Below are positions 25,298 to 36,278 of a stretch of 64,000 nt of DNA, one piece after another (position 1 is the first letter of the stretch; each line of letters opens with the position of its first letter). A model generated the notes under the pieces. That model saw nothing but the letters and a program-made list of their open reading frames with translations, did not search any database and was not told the DNA's origin. This DNA is from CAHJXG01 sp965277495. Lineage in GTDB: Bacteria > Pseudomonadota > Alphaproteobacteria > Acetobacterales > Acetobacteraceae. A program made the position numbers and the translations under genes. The DNA lies in assembly GCA_965277495.1 (NCBI GenBank), contig OZ255824.1, forward strand, positions 4,340,001-4,404,000, in the 5' to 3' direction.

Positions 25298-26704
25298 ATG
25301 AGCGCCTCGCTGACCTCACTCGCCTACCTCGTCGCCGCCGTGCTGTTCGTGCTCGCTCTGCGCGGGCTGTCCAGCCCCGTCACCGCGCGCGCCGGCAACC
25401 AGTTCGGCATGATCGGCATGGCCATCGCCGTGATCGCCACCCTGCTGCAGCGCGGCATGTCCGGATCGGGCTTCCTGCTGATCGCGCTGGCCATCCTGAT
25501 CGGCGGCGCCGCCGGCGTCGTCGTCGCGCGCCGCATTCAGATGACGGCGCTGCCGCAACTGGTCGCCGCATTCCACTCATTGGTCGGCCTGGCCGCGGTG
25601 TTCGTGGCGGCGTCGGCGCTGAACGCCCCGGCGTCGTTCGGCATCGGCATCCCCGGCGCAATCCATCGGCAGTCGCTGATCGAAATGTCGCTCGGCCTGG
25701 CGATCGGCGCCATCACCTTCTCCGGCTCGCTGATCGCCTTCGCCAAGCTGCAGGGCACCATGAAGGGGTCGCCGATACTGTTCCCACGGCAGCACCAGCT
25801 CAACCTGGCGCTTGGCATCCTGCTGCTGGTGTTGATCGTCGTATTCGTGCTGTCGGGCAGCCAGGCGCTGTTCTGGCTGATTGCATTGCTGGCGCTTGGC
25901 CTCGGGTTCCTGATCATCATCCCGATCGGCGGCGCGGACATGCCGGTGGTGGTGTCGATGCTGAACAGCTACTCCGGCTGGGCGGCTTGCGGCATCGGCT
26001 TCACCATCCAGAACCTAGCGCTGATCATCACCGGGGCGCTGGTCGGCGCATCGGGCGCCATCCTGTCCTACATCATGTGCAAGGGCATGAACCGCAGCAT
26101 CCTGAACGTGCTGCTGGGCGGCTGGGGCACAGACAGCGGCGGCGCGGCCTTGGCCAACCCGGCCCATGCCGACCGTGCCGTTCGCGCCGGCAATGCGGAC
26201 GACGCGGCGTTCATCATGAAGAATGCGTCCAAGGTCATCATCGTGCCGGGCTATGGCATGGCGGTGGCGCAGGCGCAGCACTCGTTGCGGGAGATGGCGG
26301 ACACGCTGAAAAAGGAGGGCGTGGAAGTGAAATACGCCATCCATCCAGTCGCCGGACGCATGCCGGGCCACATGAACGTGCTGCTGGCCGAGGCCAATGT
26401 GCCGTATGACGAGGTGTTCGAGCTCGAGCAGATCAACAGCGAGTTCAGCACGGCCGACGTGGTTTACGTGATCGGCGCCAACGATGTGACCAATCCGTCG
26501 GCCAAGACCGATCCGAAGTCGCCGATCTACGGCATGCCGATCCTGGACGTGGACAAGGCCAAGACGGTGCTGTTCATCAAGCGTAGCATGGCGTCCGGCT
26601 ATGCGGGCGTCGACAACGAGCTGTTCTTCCGCCCGAACACGATGATGCTGTTTGGCGACGCGAAGAAGATGACGGACGAGATCGTGCAGGATCTGGCGCA
26701 CTGA
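25298..26704 (+). CDS. pntB: NAD(P)+ transhydrogenase subunit beta
   Basis: A 468-residue protein: about nine membrane helices (dII) and a C-terminal NADP-binding domain (dIII). Landmarks are LVAAFHSLVGLAAVFVA, IPIGGADMPVVVSMLNSYSGWAA, the dIII loop VPGYGMAVAQAQHSL, IHPVAGRMPGHMNVLLAEA, VIGANDVTNP and VLFIKRSMASGYAG. It follows PntAB by one base and shares one base with the next small gene. The complex makes NADPH at the expense of the proton gradient. Confidence 0.95.
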   Translation: MSASLTSLAYLVAAVLFVLALRGLSSPVTARAGNQFGMIGMAIAVIATLLQRGMSGSGFLLIALAILIGGAAGVVVARRIQMTALPQLVAAFHSLVGLAAVFVAASALNAPASFGIGIPGAIHRQSLIEMSLGLAIGAITFSGSLIAFAKLQGTMKGSPILFPRQHQLNLALGILLLVLIVVFVLSGSQALFWLIALLALGLGFLIIIPIGGADMPVVVSMLNSYSGWAACGIGFTIQNLALIITGALVGASGAILSYIMCKGMNRSILNVLLGGWGTDSGGAALANPAHADRAVRAGNADDAAFIMKNASKVIIVPGYGMAVAQAQHSLREMADTLKKEGVEVKYAIHPVAGRMPGHMNVLLAEANVPYDEVFELEQINSEFSTADVVYVIGANDVTNPSAKTDPKSPIYGMPILDVDKAKTVLFIKRSMASGYAGVDNELFFRPNTMMLFGDAKKMTDEIVQDLAH

Positions 26705-26994
26705 TGAGCGGGAACGGCGTCGATCTCGGCGCGATCTACCAACTGCTGTCGCAGGTGGCGGAGGCCGTCACGCGCCACGACCGCGCGCTTGAGGCGCTTG
26801 GCCGTGACATGGTCGCGATGCGGGGGGAGCTGACTGAAATGCGTGGAATTATGGCGACGAAGGGTGACCTGGCGGAGTTGCGACAGACGATAACGCATTA
26901 TCATTCCTCAATCGTCGGGCACGGCATCCTCATTTCAGACCTTGAAGCACGGATACGGCGGGTCGAGGAGCATCTCGACCTGCCTACGCTTTAG
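26704..26994 (+). CDS. Small coiled-coil protein at the end of the pnt operon
   Basis: A 96-residue acidic protein, predicted almost wholly alpha-helical with heptad-like spacing (MVAMRGELTEMRGIMATKGDLAELRQ and a final EARIRRVEEHLDL). The start overlaps the last base of the pntB stop, so it is co-transcribed and probably coupled. It resembles generic coiled-coil hypotheticals. There is no catalytic motif, signal peptide or cysteine. Its stop lies 4 bases from the stop of the convergent phaC. No function can be assigned. Confidence 0.65.
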   Translation: MSGNGVDLGAIYQLLSQVAEAVTRHDRALEALGRDMVAMRGELTEMRGIMATKGDLAELRQTITHYHSSIVGHGILISDLEARIRRVEEHLDLPTL

Positions 26995-26998
26995 CCGC

Positions 26999-28828
26999 TC
27001 AGCTCAACCGCACCTTCACATAGCTGCCCGGCGCATCCTCAATCGCGGGCAGCGCGCCGTCTACGGGCACGCGCATGGGCATATGGGTGCCGTCCAGCGC
27101 CGTGACCCAACGTTGCCAGTCGGGCCACCAGCTTCCGGACATCTCGGTAGCGCCGGCCATCCAGGCGTCGGGTTCCGCCGGCAGCTCGCTATTGATCCAG
27201 TGGCTGTACTTGCCGCCCTCCGGCGGATTGACCACCCCGGCGATATGCCCGCTCGCCGCCAGCACGAAGCGGTTCTGCCCGCCCAGCAACTGCGTGCCGC
27301 GATAGGTGCTGCGCCACGGCGTGATATGGTCATCGCGGGTCGACAGGAAATAGCTTGGCTGCTCGACGCGGCCGAGGTCGATAGACCGTCCCGACAACTC
27401 GATCCCATTCGCTTCGCACAGCAAATTCTCTTGATACATGCGCCGCAGATAGAAGCTGTGCATGCGCGCCGGCATTCGCGTGCTGTCGCTGTTCCAATAC
27501 AGCAGGTCGAACGGGAACGGGTCGTTGCCCAGCAAGTAGTTGTTCACCACGAACGACCAGATCAGGTCGTTGGCGCGCAGCATGTTGAAGGTCGCCGCCA
27601 TCTCGCCGCCATCGAGGAAGCCGCGTTTCTCTATCTTTTCCTCAAGCGACCTCAATTGTTCCTCGTCGATGAACACGCCGAGCTCGCCGGCTTCCTTAAA
27701 GTCCATCATGGTGACAAAGAACGTCGCCGACTTGATGCGGCCGTCGCCCGCCGCCGCCATCCACGCCAGCGCGCCCGCGAGCAGCGTGCCGCCGAGGCAA
27801 TAGCCGACCGCGTTCACCTCCCGCTCCCCGGTCGCCCGTTCGATCGCATCGAGCGCGGCCAGGAATCCTTCGGCCAGGTAGTCGTCGAAACCCTTATCAG
27901 CCAGGCGCGCGTCGGCTGTCACCCAACTGATCATGAACACGGTATGTCCCTGGGCCACCGCCCAGCGCACGAAGCTGTTCCTCGGGCGCAGGTCCAGGAT
28001 GTAGAACTTGTTGATCCAGGGCGGCGCAATCAGCAGCGGACGCTTCAGCACCGTGTCCGTTGACGGCGAATACTGGATAAGCTGCATCAACTCGTTCTGG
28101 AACACGACCTTGCCCGGCGTCACCGCGATGTTCTCGCCGATCCGAAACGCGTCGGTGTCGGTCATCTTGATCGTGAGCCTGCCGCGCCCCCGCTCGAGGT
28201 CCGACAACAGGTTGGCCAGGCCGCGCAGCAGGTTCTCGCCCCCGGTCTCGGCGGTCTTGCGCAGCACCTCGGGGTTGGTCAGCAGGAAATTCGATGGACT
28301 GATCGCGTCCATGAACTGGCGCGAATAGAAATCGATCTTTTGCGCCGTCTTGGGGTCGAGCCCGTCGACCCGGGCCACGACATCCTGCACATACCGGGCG
28401 CAAAGCAGGTATGATTGCTTGATGAAGTCGAAGACCTCGTTCTCTTTCCAGGCATGATCCTTGAAGCGGCGGTCCCCAGGGCCCGACTCGACTACCGCCG
28501 CCGATTGGAGGCCCCACATCCGCCGTGTCGTGTTCTGCCACAGCGTCATGTAGTCCTGCCACAGCGCGATCTGCGCCTGCACCACCTTGGACGGGTCCTT
28601 CATGAGCTGCGCCGTCATCTCCATAAAGGCGTGGCCGACGTTCATCGGGTCGAGTTCCGGGATGTCGCGCGATTGCCGGTTCAGCCAGTCGGCCACCAGA
28701 CGCTGCGAGCGTTCGGCAATGGAGGCCATCGAACGTCCCAACACCGCCGGGTCGGCAAGCTTGAAACCTGGCGATACCAGCGCCGCGGGATCGGTCGAGC
28801 CGGTATGGGCCTTGCCGCTTTCGGCCAT
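26999..28828 (-). CDS. phaC: Class I poly(3-hydroxyalkanoate) synthase
   Basis: A 609-residue PHA synthase polymerising 3-hydroxyacyl-CoA into storage polyester. The lipase-like box is VGYCLGGTLLAG with catalytic Cys344. The catalytic Asp lies in LSTRDDHITPW and the His in AASGHIAGV. PPWINKFYILDLRP and HTVFMISWVTADARL are class I landmarks. The ~100-residue N-terminal domain that binds the granule is present. ATG 28828 is chosen over GTG 28855 because GGAAAGGA lies ~10 bases upstream. No phaA, phaB or phasin gene is adjacent. Confidence 0.95.
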   Translation of the reverse strand: MAESGKAHTGSTDPAALVSPGFKLADPAVLGRSMASIAERSQRLVADWLNRQSRDIPELDPMNVGHAFMEMTAQLMKDPSKVVQAQIALWQDYMTLWQNTTRRMWGLQSAAVVESGPGDRRFKDHAWKENEVFDFIKQSYLLCARYVQDVVARVDGLDPKTAQKIDFYSRQFMDAISPSNFLLTNPEVLRKTAETGGENLLRGLANLLSDLERGRGRLTIKMTDTDAFRIGENIAVTPGKVVFQNELMQLIQYSPSTDTVLKRPLLIAPPWINKFYILDLRPRNSFVRWAVAQGHTVFMISWVTADARLADKGFDDYLAEGFLAALDAIERATGEREVNAVGYCLGGTLLAGALAWMAAAGDGRIKSATFFVTMMDFKEAGELGVFIDEEQLRSLEEKIEKRGFLDGGEMAATFNMLRANDLIWSFVVNNYLLGNDPFPFDLLYWNSDSTRMPARMHSFYLRRMYQENLLCEANGIELSGRSIDLGRVEQPSYFLSTRDDHITPWRSTYRGTQLLGGQNRFVLAASGHIAGVVNPPEGGKYSHWINSELPAEPDAWMAGATEMSGSWWPDWQRWVTALDGTHMPMRVPVDGALPAIEDAPGSYVKVRLS

Positions 28829-28952
28829 GCTACGGGTATCCTTTCCGTCGGACACGATGCCGCGCTACATGTCGCCAACACGCGTGGGACAGGGCCGGAC
28901 AATGGCGACTTTCGACAGGTTTCAACCTACGCGCCGGAGTGGCAAGGGACAA

Positions 28953-29921
28953 GTGACGCTTCTTCGACTGCGCCGCATCAGGATTGCAATGTTACTGGCC
29001 GCAACGTTGACCCCGGCATGCAGCCGGATCGAGCAGGCCAACGACAGTAAGCTCACGCTCGATACCCCGATCGAGTGGTGGCACGGCCTGCAGGGCGGGA
29101 AGATCGCCGCCGTGCGCCCGCCGCCGCCCGGCGTCGCCGATCCGTATCCAAACCTGGGCCAGGTGCCGGCGCGGCCGGTGATGACGGATGCCGCCACCCG
29201 CCGCGCCCTTGCCGCCCGCTTGACCTCGGAGCGTGACCGCACCGAGCGCCAGGCGATCCAGGATCCCTTGGTCCTGCCGGCCCCCAGCCCCGCCCCGGCA
29301 AAAATCGCTCCGGCAAAACCGGCCGTAAGCGCCGCGCCGCGCCCGCCTGCGCCACGTCCGCCTGCTCCGCCGCCCGACCCTGGCGCGTCAGCGGCTATGA
29401 TGGATGCTGCGACGGCGACGGCGCCGGCGGGATCCGCGCCGTCACCGCCGGTGCCCGCAGCCGCTCCCGTGCCGCCCCCTGCTCCCGCGGCGGCGCCGGG
29501 CAGGCCGCAGGCAGCCGCACCCTCAACGGAAACTGGGCCGCTGCCAGACCTGCCCACCACGGAACCGTCGCTGCCGCGCCTCGGCGGCATGCCGGCTAGC
29601 GTCAATGAGCCTGCTGTGCCGAGGCAGCCGCCGGGCGTTTCCATCGCATTCCGGCGGGGATCGGCGGCGTTGCCAGCCACCGCCGGCGCTGCCCTGCGCG
29701 AGTTGGCGGGACGCCGGGCCGGGGCGACTATCGCGGTCGCCGCCGCCGGGGATGCGCCGGGACCAAGCCTGGAAGCGCAGGCCCGCGCCTTGCCGTTGGC
29801 GCTCCGGCGCGCCCAGGCGATCCAGGACGCGCTCGTCGCGGCGGGGGTGCCGGCGACGGCGCTCCGCATCGATGCGGCCGCGGTGGGTCGCGGGGGCGCG
29901 GCGCGTCTGCTACAACAGTAG
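28953..29921 (+). CDS. Lipoprotein-like protein with Pro/Ala linker and C-terminal OmpA-like domain
   Basis: About 322 residues from GTG 28953. The N-terminus is RLRRIRIAMLLAATLTPACS, a lipobox-like signal with the acceptor cysteine after LTPA. The next 90 residues include DTPIEWWHGLQGGKIA, which recurs in alphaproteobacterial lipoproteins (recalled). A ~120-residue Pro/Ala-rich linker follows. The last ~100 residues resemble an OmpA-type peptidoglycan-binding fold: a VSIAFRRGSAALP strand and ALRRAQAIQDALVAAGVP helix. An outer-membrane anchored, wall-contacting role is inferred. An earlier in-frame ATG at 28902 is possible. Confidence 0.68.
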   Translation: MTLLRLRRIRIAMLLAATLTPACSRIEQANDSKLTLDTPIEWWHGLQGGKIAAVRPPPPGVADPYPNLGQVPARPVMTDAATRRALAARLTSERDRTERQAIQDPLVLPAPSPAPAKIAPAKPAVSAAPRPPAPRPPAPPPDPGASAAMMDAATATAPAGSAPSPPVPAAAPVPPPAPAAAPGRPQAAAPSTETGPLPDLPTTEPSLPRLGGMPASVNEPAVPRQPPGVSIAFRRGSAALPATAGAALRELAGRRAGATIAVAAAGDAPGPSLEAQARALPLALRRAQAIQDALVAAGVPATALRIDAAAVGRGGAARLLQQ

Positions 29922-29949
29922 AACCCCAGCAGTGATGAACCCACCCCGA

Positions 29950-31151
<1,202 letters not shown>

Positions 31152-31155
<4 letters not shown>

Positions 31156-32444
31156 CCCGCCCGCTGTCGATCGGCGTCGCCGGGCTGGGCACGGTTGGCG
31201 CGGGGGTGCTGCGCTTGCTGCGGGACAATGCAGACCTGGTTGCGGCCCGCGCTGGCCGGCCCATCGCCGTGACAGCCGTTTCCGCCCGCGACCGCTCGCG
31301 CGACCGCGGCGTGCCGACGTCCGGGCTGCGCTGGTATGACGATCCCGTCGCGCTTGCCGCCGACCCGGCCTTGGACGTAGTCGTCGAACTGATCGGCGGC
31401 GCGGACGGCCCGGCGCGCGACTTGGTGCAGGCGGCGCTCGCGGCGGGCAAGCCGGTCGTCACCGCCAACAAGGCGCTGCTGGCCGTGCACGGCGGCGCAT
31501 TGGCGCAGCAGGCCGGCGCGGCGGGGGTGACGCTCGCGTTCGAGGCGGCGGTCGCTGGCGGCATTCCGGTTATCAAGGCGCTGCGCGAGGGCCTGGCCGG
31601 CAACCGCATCGACCGCATCGCCGGCATCCTGAACGGCACCTGCAACTACATATTGACGGTGATGCGCGAACGCGGGCGCGAGTTCGCCGACGTGCTGGCG
31701 GAAGCGCAGCGCCTTGGTTTTGCCGAGAGCGACCCGAGCTTCGACGTGGACGGCATCGACGCCGCGCATAAATTGGCGATCCTGGCGGCGCTGGCGTTCA
31801 ACCGCCCGGTCGACTTCGCCGCCGTGCATATCGAGGGCATACGCGCCGTTTCCGCGCTCGACATCGCCTTCGCCACCGACCTCGGCTACCGCATCAAGCT
31901 GCTGGGCATCGCGCGGCGGACCGAGGCCGGGATCGAGAGCCGGGTGCATCCCTGCATGGTGCCGCAGGCGGCGCCGATCGCCCGCGTGGACGGCGTGTTC
32001 AACGCGGTGGTGGCGGAGGGCGATTTCGTCGGCCGGGTGATGCTGGAGGGCCGGGGCGCCGGCGCCGGGCCGACCGCAAGCGCCGTGGTCGCGGACCTCA
32101 TTGACATCGCGCGCGGACGGGCCACGCCGGTATGGGGCGCGGACGGCGCGGCGCTGGCCGACCTGCCGCCAGTGCCGATGTCGGCCCATGTCGGCGCATA
32201 CTACCTGCGGCTGATGGTCGTCGACCGGCCCGGCGTGATCGCCGACGTGACCGCGGCATTGCGCGACTCGGGCGTCAGCCTGGAGAGCATGCTGCAGCGC
32301 GGACGCGCCCCCGGCGAGGCGGTCCCGGTCGTGCTGGTGACGCACGAGACCAACGAGGCGGCGATGCATGAGGCGCTGGGCCGCATCAACGCCCTCGACG
32401 CCGTGCTGGAACCGCCGACCCTCATCCGCATCGAGCCTGCGTAA
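31152..32444 (+). CDS. hom: Homoserine dehydrogenase
   Basis: A 430-residue enzyme reducing aspartate semialdehyde to homoserine for threonine and methionine synthesis. The N-terminal Rossmann motif is IGVAGLGTVGAGVLRLL. VTANKALLAVHG and the catalytic segment FEAAVAGGIPVIKALREGLAGN with GILNGTCNYIL are intact, and SDPSFDVDGIDAAHKLAILA follows. A C-terminal ACT domain (residues ~345-430) begins YYLRLMVVDRPGVIADVTAAL and gives feedback control. ATGA overlap with the aminotransferase gene. Confidence 0.95.
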
Positions 32445-32453
32445 GGAAACCCC

Positions 32454-33440
32454 ATGACCGACAATCATCCCGAGATCAGCCTCGACCGCAACCTGGCGCT
32501 GGACCTGGTGCGGGTGACCGAGGCCGCCGCCCTCGCCGCCTCCCGCTGGATGGGCTGCGGCAAGAAGAACGAGGCCGATGGCGCCGCGGTCGAAGGCATG
32601 CGCCGCGCCTTCGACAGCGTGGCCATCGACGGAACGGTCGTGATCGGCGAGGGCGAGATGGACGAGGCGCCGATGCTGTATATCGGCGAGCGCGTCGGCG
32701 CCGGCGGCCCGGCCATGGACATCGCCGTGGACCCGCTGGAGGGCACCAACATCACCGCGAAGGGCGGGCCGAACGCGCTCGCGGTGGTGGCGCTGGCCGA
32801 GCACGGCAATTTCCTGCATGCGCCCGATATTTACATGGACAAGATCGCCGTCGGCCCCGGGCTGCCGGACGGGGTCGTGGACCTGGACGCGTCGGTGGCG
32901 GACAACCTGCGCAACCTGGCCCGCGCAAAAAAGCGGGAGATCGGCGACATCGTGGTCTGCATGCTGGAGCGCGAGCGCCATGCCGAGCTGCTGGCGCGAT
33001 GCCGGGAGGCTGGGGCGCGCATCATGCTGCTGGGCGACGGCGACGTGGCGGGCGTGATCGCGGCGGCGCTGCCGGAGGGCGGGGTCGACATCTACATGGG
33101 GACCGGCGGCGCGCCGGAGGGCGTGCTGGCGGCGGCGGCGCTGCGCTGCATCGGCGGGCAAATGCAGGGCCGGCTGATTTACGAGGACGACGCGCAGGTC
33201 GAGCGTGCGCGCGGCATGGGCGTCACCGATCCGCGGCATAAATACACAGTCAGCGAGATGGCGAAGGGCGACGTGATGTTCGCCGCCACCGGCGTGACGG
33301 GCGGCGCGATGCTGCGCGGGGTGCGTCGGTTCGGCGCCGGGGCCTACACGCATTCGATGGTGATGCGCAGCAAGTCGGGCACGGTCCGCTATATCGAGGC
33401 GCACCACAACTTCGCGACCAAGACTTGGCAGCCGGAGTAG
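32454..33440 (+). CDS. glpX: Class II fructose-1,6-bisphosphatase
   Basis: A 328-residue GlpX-type, lithium-sensitive phosphatase hydrolysing fructose 1,6-bisphosphate for gluconeogenesis. The metal site motifs IGEGEMDEAPML and IAVDPLEGTNITAKG are present, as are YMGTGGAPEGVLAAAALRCIGGQMQGRL and FAATGVTGG. It follows hom by 9 bases with AAGGAAA upstream. The hom-glpX-recJ order is characteristic of alphaproteobacteria. Its end overlaps the recJ start by 16 bases. Confidence 0.95.
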   Translation: MTDNHPEISLDRNLALDLVRVTEAAALAASRWMGCGKKNEADGAAVEGMRRAFDSVAIDGTVVIGEGEMDEAPMLYIGERVGAGGPAMDIAVDPLEGTNITAKGGPNALAVVALAEHGNFLHAPDIYMDKIAVGPGLPDGVVDLDASVADNLRNLARAKKREIGDIVVCMLERERHAELLARCREAGARIMLLGDGDVAGVIAAALPEGGVDIYMGTGGAPEGVLAAAALRCIGGQMQGRLIYEDDAQVERARGMGVTDPRHKYTVSEMAKGDVMFAATGVTGGAMLRGVRRFGAGAYTHSMVMRSKSGTVRYIEAHHNFATKTWQPE

Positions 33441-35215
33441 CCGCGAACGGTGGCGCGGCCCTGGGGATTGCCGCCAGCCTGACCGGGCGGCGGTGGCTGT
33501 GGCGCAATGGCGAGGACCGGATCGGCCTCGGCATCGCCCAGCGTATGGGATTGCCGGAGATCGTCGGCCGGCTGCTTGCGGCCCGTGGCGTCGACCTGGA
33601 GACCGCGGCGCATTTCCTCGACCCCACGCTGCGCGCCCTGCTGCCGAACCCGTCGCTGCTGTCCGACATGGACTGTGCGTCCGACCGGCTGGCCCGCGCC
33701 GTGCTGAAATCCGAAACCGTCGGGGTGTTCGGCGACTACGACGTGGACGGCGCATGCAGTGCGGCGATCATCGTCACCGTATTGCGCGGCCTGGGCTGCC
33801 GGGTGCTGACCCACGTGCCGGACCGGCTGCTCGAGGGCTATGGCCCGAACGGCCCGGCCCTGCTGCAACTGGTGCAGGGGGGCGCCAGCCTGATCGTCTG
33901 CGTCGACTGCGGCACCGCGGCGGCGGGCGCACTGGCGGCGGTGCAGGGCCAGGCCGATGTCGTGGTGCTGGACCATCACGCCACCGACGGGCCGCCGCCG
34001 CCCATCCTGGCCACCGTCAACCCGAACCGGCTGGATGATGCGTCCGGATTGGGCGGCGTATGCGCGGCGGCCATCGCGTTCCTGGCCGCCATCGCCACGC
34101 TGCGCGCGCTGCGCCGGGCCGGGTTCTTCGCCAGCCGGGCCGAGCCGGACTTGCGGGAGCTGCTGGACCTCGTGGCGCTCGCGACCGTGTGCGACGTGAT
34201 GCCGCTGCGTGGCCTTAACCGCGCGCTGGTCACCCAGGGCCTGCGCGTGATGGCCCGGCGCGCGCGCCCCGGCATCGCGGCGCTGCTGGAGGCGGCGTCT
34301 GCGCGCGACCTGCCGACCGCGTTCACCTGCGGCTTCGCGTTGGGGCCACGCATCAACGCGGCCGGGCGCATCAGCCAGGCGGACCTCGGGCTGCGGCTGC
34401 TGCTGTGCGACGATCCCGTCGAGGCGCGGGCGCTGGCCGATACGCTGGACAGCACCAACCGCCAGCGGCAGGCGGTCGAGGCCGGGATGCTGGAGGCGGC
34501 ATTGGCGCAGGCGGCGGCGCAGGCGGCGGCCGGGCACGCGGCGATGCTGGTCTATGCCGCGGGTTGGCATCCCGGTGTCGTCGGCATCGTGGCCGGGCGG
34601 ATCAAGGAGCGGCACAACCGCCCGGCCTGCGTTGGCGCGCTGGCCGATGGGTTGGTGCGGGGCAGCGGGCGGTCTGTGCCCGGCGTGGACCTGGGCGGCG
34701 CAGTGATGGCGGCGCGGCAGGCGGGATTGCTGGTGACGGGCGGCGGGCATGCGATGGCGGCCGGGTTCGCGCTGCATGAACGCGACGTGCCGGCGTTCCA
34801 CGTGTTCCTGAACGGCCGCCTGGCGCACGCGGCGGCGTTGCCGTGCGTCGCCGACCTGCCGGTGGAGGGCACGCTGGCCGTGCCTGGCGCGACGGTCGAC
34901 CTGGCGCAGCAGCTCGCCCGGCTGTCGCCCTACGGCAACGGCAACGAGGAGCCGGTGTTCGTGCTGCCGCGCGCCCAGGTGGTCCGCGCCGACCGCATCG
35001 GCAAGGAGGGCGCGACGATCCGCGCCTATGTGCAGGGGGAGGGCGGTGGCCCGCGCCTGAAAACCTTGCTGTTCCGGGCGAAGGATGGTGCGTTGGCCGA
35101 CGCGCTGCTGGCCCGGGGCGGACCGCTGCACTTGGCCGGGCACCTGCGGGCGGAGGAGTGGAACGGCAGCGTCACGGCCGGGTTTTTCATCACTGATGCA
35201 GCGGTGGCGGAGTAG
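33425..35215 (+). CDS. recJ: Single-stranded-DNA-specific exonuclease RecJ
   Basis: A 596-residue DHH-superfamily 5'-3' exonuclease used in recombination and mismatch repair. Motif I is VFGDYDVDGACS, motif III is VVLDHHATDG and motif IV is ATVCDVMPL. The DHHA1 domain follows with GPRINAAGRISQADLGLRLL, AGWHPGVVGIVAGRIKE and TGGGHAMAAGF. A C-terminal OB-like domain (residues ~470-590) is present. The start is probably TTG 33425 inside glpX, giving a coupled pair. It converges on the serine hydrolase gene with 36 bases between stops. Confidence 0.92.
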   Translation: MAAGVAANGGAALGIAASLTGRRWLWRNGEDRIGLGIAQRMGLPEIVGRLLAARGVDLETAAHFLDPTLRALLPNPSLLSDMDCASDRLARAVLKSETVGVFGDYDVDGACSAAIIVTVLRGLGCRVLTHVPDRLLEGYGPNGPALLQLVQGGASLIVCVDCGTAAAGALAAVQGQADVVVLDHHATDGPPPPILATVNPNRLDDASGLGGVCAAAIAFLAAIATLRALRRAGFFASRAEPDLRELLDLVALATVCDVMPLRGLNRALVTQGLRVMARRARPGIAALLEAASARDLPTAFTCGFALGPRINAAGRISQADLGLRLLLCDDPVEARALADTLDSTNRQRQAVEAGMLEAALAQAAAQAAAGHAAMLVYAAGWHPGVVGIVAGRIKERHNRPACVGALADGLVRGSGRSVPGVDLGGAVMAARQAGLLVTGGGHAMAAGFALHERDVPAFHVFLNGRLAHAAALPCVADLPVEGTLAVPGATVDLAQQLARLSPYGNGNEEPVFVLPRAQVVRADRIGKEGATIRAYVQGEGGGPRLKTLLFRAKDGALADALLARGGPLHLAGHLRAEEWNGSVTAGFFITDAAVAE

Positions 35216-35251
35216 TTTGAGCCTTTACGGACCGCAGCCGAAGCCGCGTCA

Positions 35252-36166
35252 TTAGCCGTAGGCAAGGGCCATGGCGCGCTGTTCTACGAGCGCGGGGTGT
35301 TCGACGCGTGCGAACGCTGCCGCGGTCCGGCGCGGCTTGGTTCCGTGTGGTTCGGGGCCGCGCTGGTAGACTGCCGCGGTGCTGCCCGGGCCGCCGCCGC
35401 TGTGGCCGATATAGGTCGCACCCATGTCGCCGATGCCAATCATCAGGCCCAGGCCATACCCGCCTGTCCGCCACGGCCGCCCGGGAACGGGGCCGCCGAC
35501 CGGATGCGGCGACAGCATTTCGCCTAAAAGCGCCGCGGGCAGCAGCGCGCCTGCGAGCAACCGGTGCAACAGCAGCGCAGCGCTGGCGGCTGGCCCGGCC
35601 AGCAGGCCATGGTAAACCCATCCTGGATCATACCCGGCCGAATTCCCCCACGCCGTCGCCGCCAAGTCGGCGGGATCGCGGGCGAGTTCGACGCCGGCAA
35701 TGCCAAGTGGCGCGAGCACCAGGTTATTGAGGGCGGCATCGAGCTCCTGGCCCGCAGTGTCCTCGATCAGTTCGCGCACGAACATATAGCCGACGTTCGA
35801 GTAGGCCCAGCCTTGGCCAGGCTCGAAGATAAGCTTCTCAGCATGGACATGCCGGAGCATTTCGTCGCGTGTCCAAGGCGTTCCGCCATTGGCGACCGCT
35901 TCATGGTACGCCCCGAGCCGCCCATATTCGGGGAGGCCTGCCCGGTGTTGAAGCATGTGGCGAAGCGTAAACGACCTTCCGCGCACCGGCGTATCGAGGC
36001 CGAGACGGCCATCGGCGACCAGTATAAGGGCAGCCGCAGCCAGTACGGTTTTTGAGAAGCTCCAATACGGCACCGAGACCGGTTCGAAACCTTGAACTTC
36101 GGTGCCATGCTCGACGACGGATATGATGCATGTTCCGGTTCCATGGTCCGCCGCGGTGTCCACCAT
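35252..36166 (-). CDS. Serine hydrolase of the beta-lactamase/PBP4* family
   Basis: A 304-residue class C beta-lactamase-like serine hydrolase. The SxxK motif is WSFSK (Ser36, Lys39), the YxN motif is WAYSNVGYMF and the third box appears as the GHSGG segment near the C-terminus. TLRHMLQHRAGLPEY is the typical family loop. No signal peptide is visible, so it may be a cytoplasmic esterase or amidase rather than a cell-wall enzyme. ATG 36166 is preferred; the frame is open to TTG 36181. The substrate is unknown. Confidence 0.78.
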   Translation of the reverse strand: MVDTAADHGTGTCIISVVEHGTEVQGFEPVSVPYWSFSKTVLAAAALILVADGRLGLDTPVRGRSFTLRHMLQHRAGLPEYGRLGAYHEAVANGGTPWTRDEMLRHVHAEKLIFEPGQGWAYSNVGYMFVRELIEDTAGQELDAALNNLVLAPLGIAGVELARDPADLAATAWGNSAGYDPGWVYHGLLAGPAASAALLLHRLLAGALLPAALLGEMLSPHPVGGPVPGRPWRTGGYGLGLMIGIGDMGATYIGHSGGGPGSTAAVYQRGPEPHGTKPRRTAAAFARVEHPALVEQRAMALAYG

Positions 36167-36278
36167 CCGACGAACTGTCAAGACCGTCCGCTACGCACCG
36201 CGACCAACTCCGACGGCCCAAAAATCGGCGTAGCCGTCGATCATCCACGCATGACGACCGACGGCCCGGCCAAGGCCG

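Noticed and set aside
36200..36278. Repeated CCGACGGCCC and a short inverted repeat between DUF892 and the serine hydrolase
   Set aside because: The stem is only 7 bases with a loop of about 18 and no T-run; common in such GC-rich DNA.
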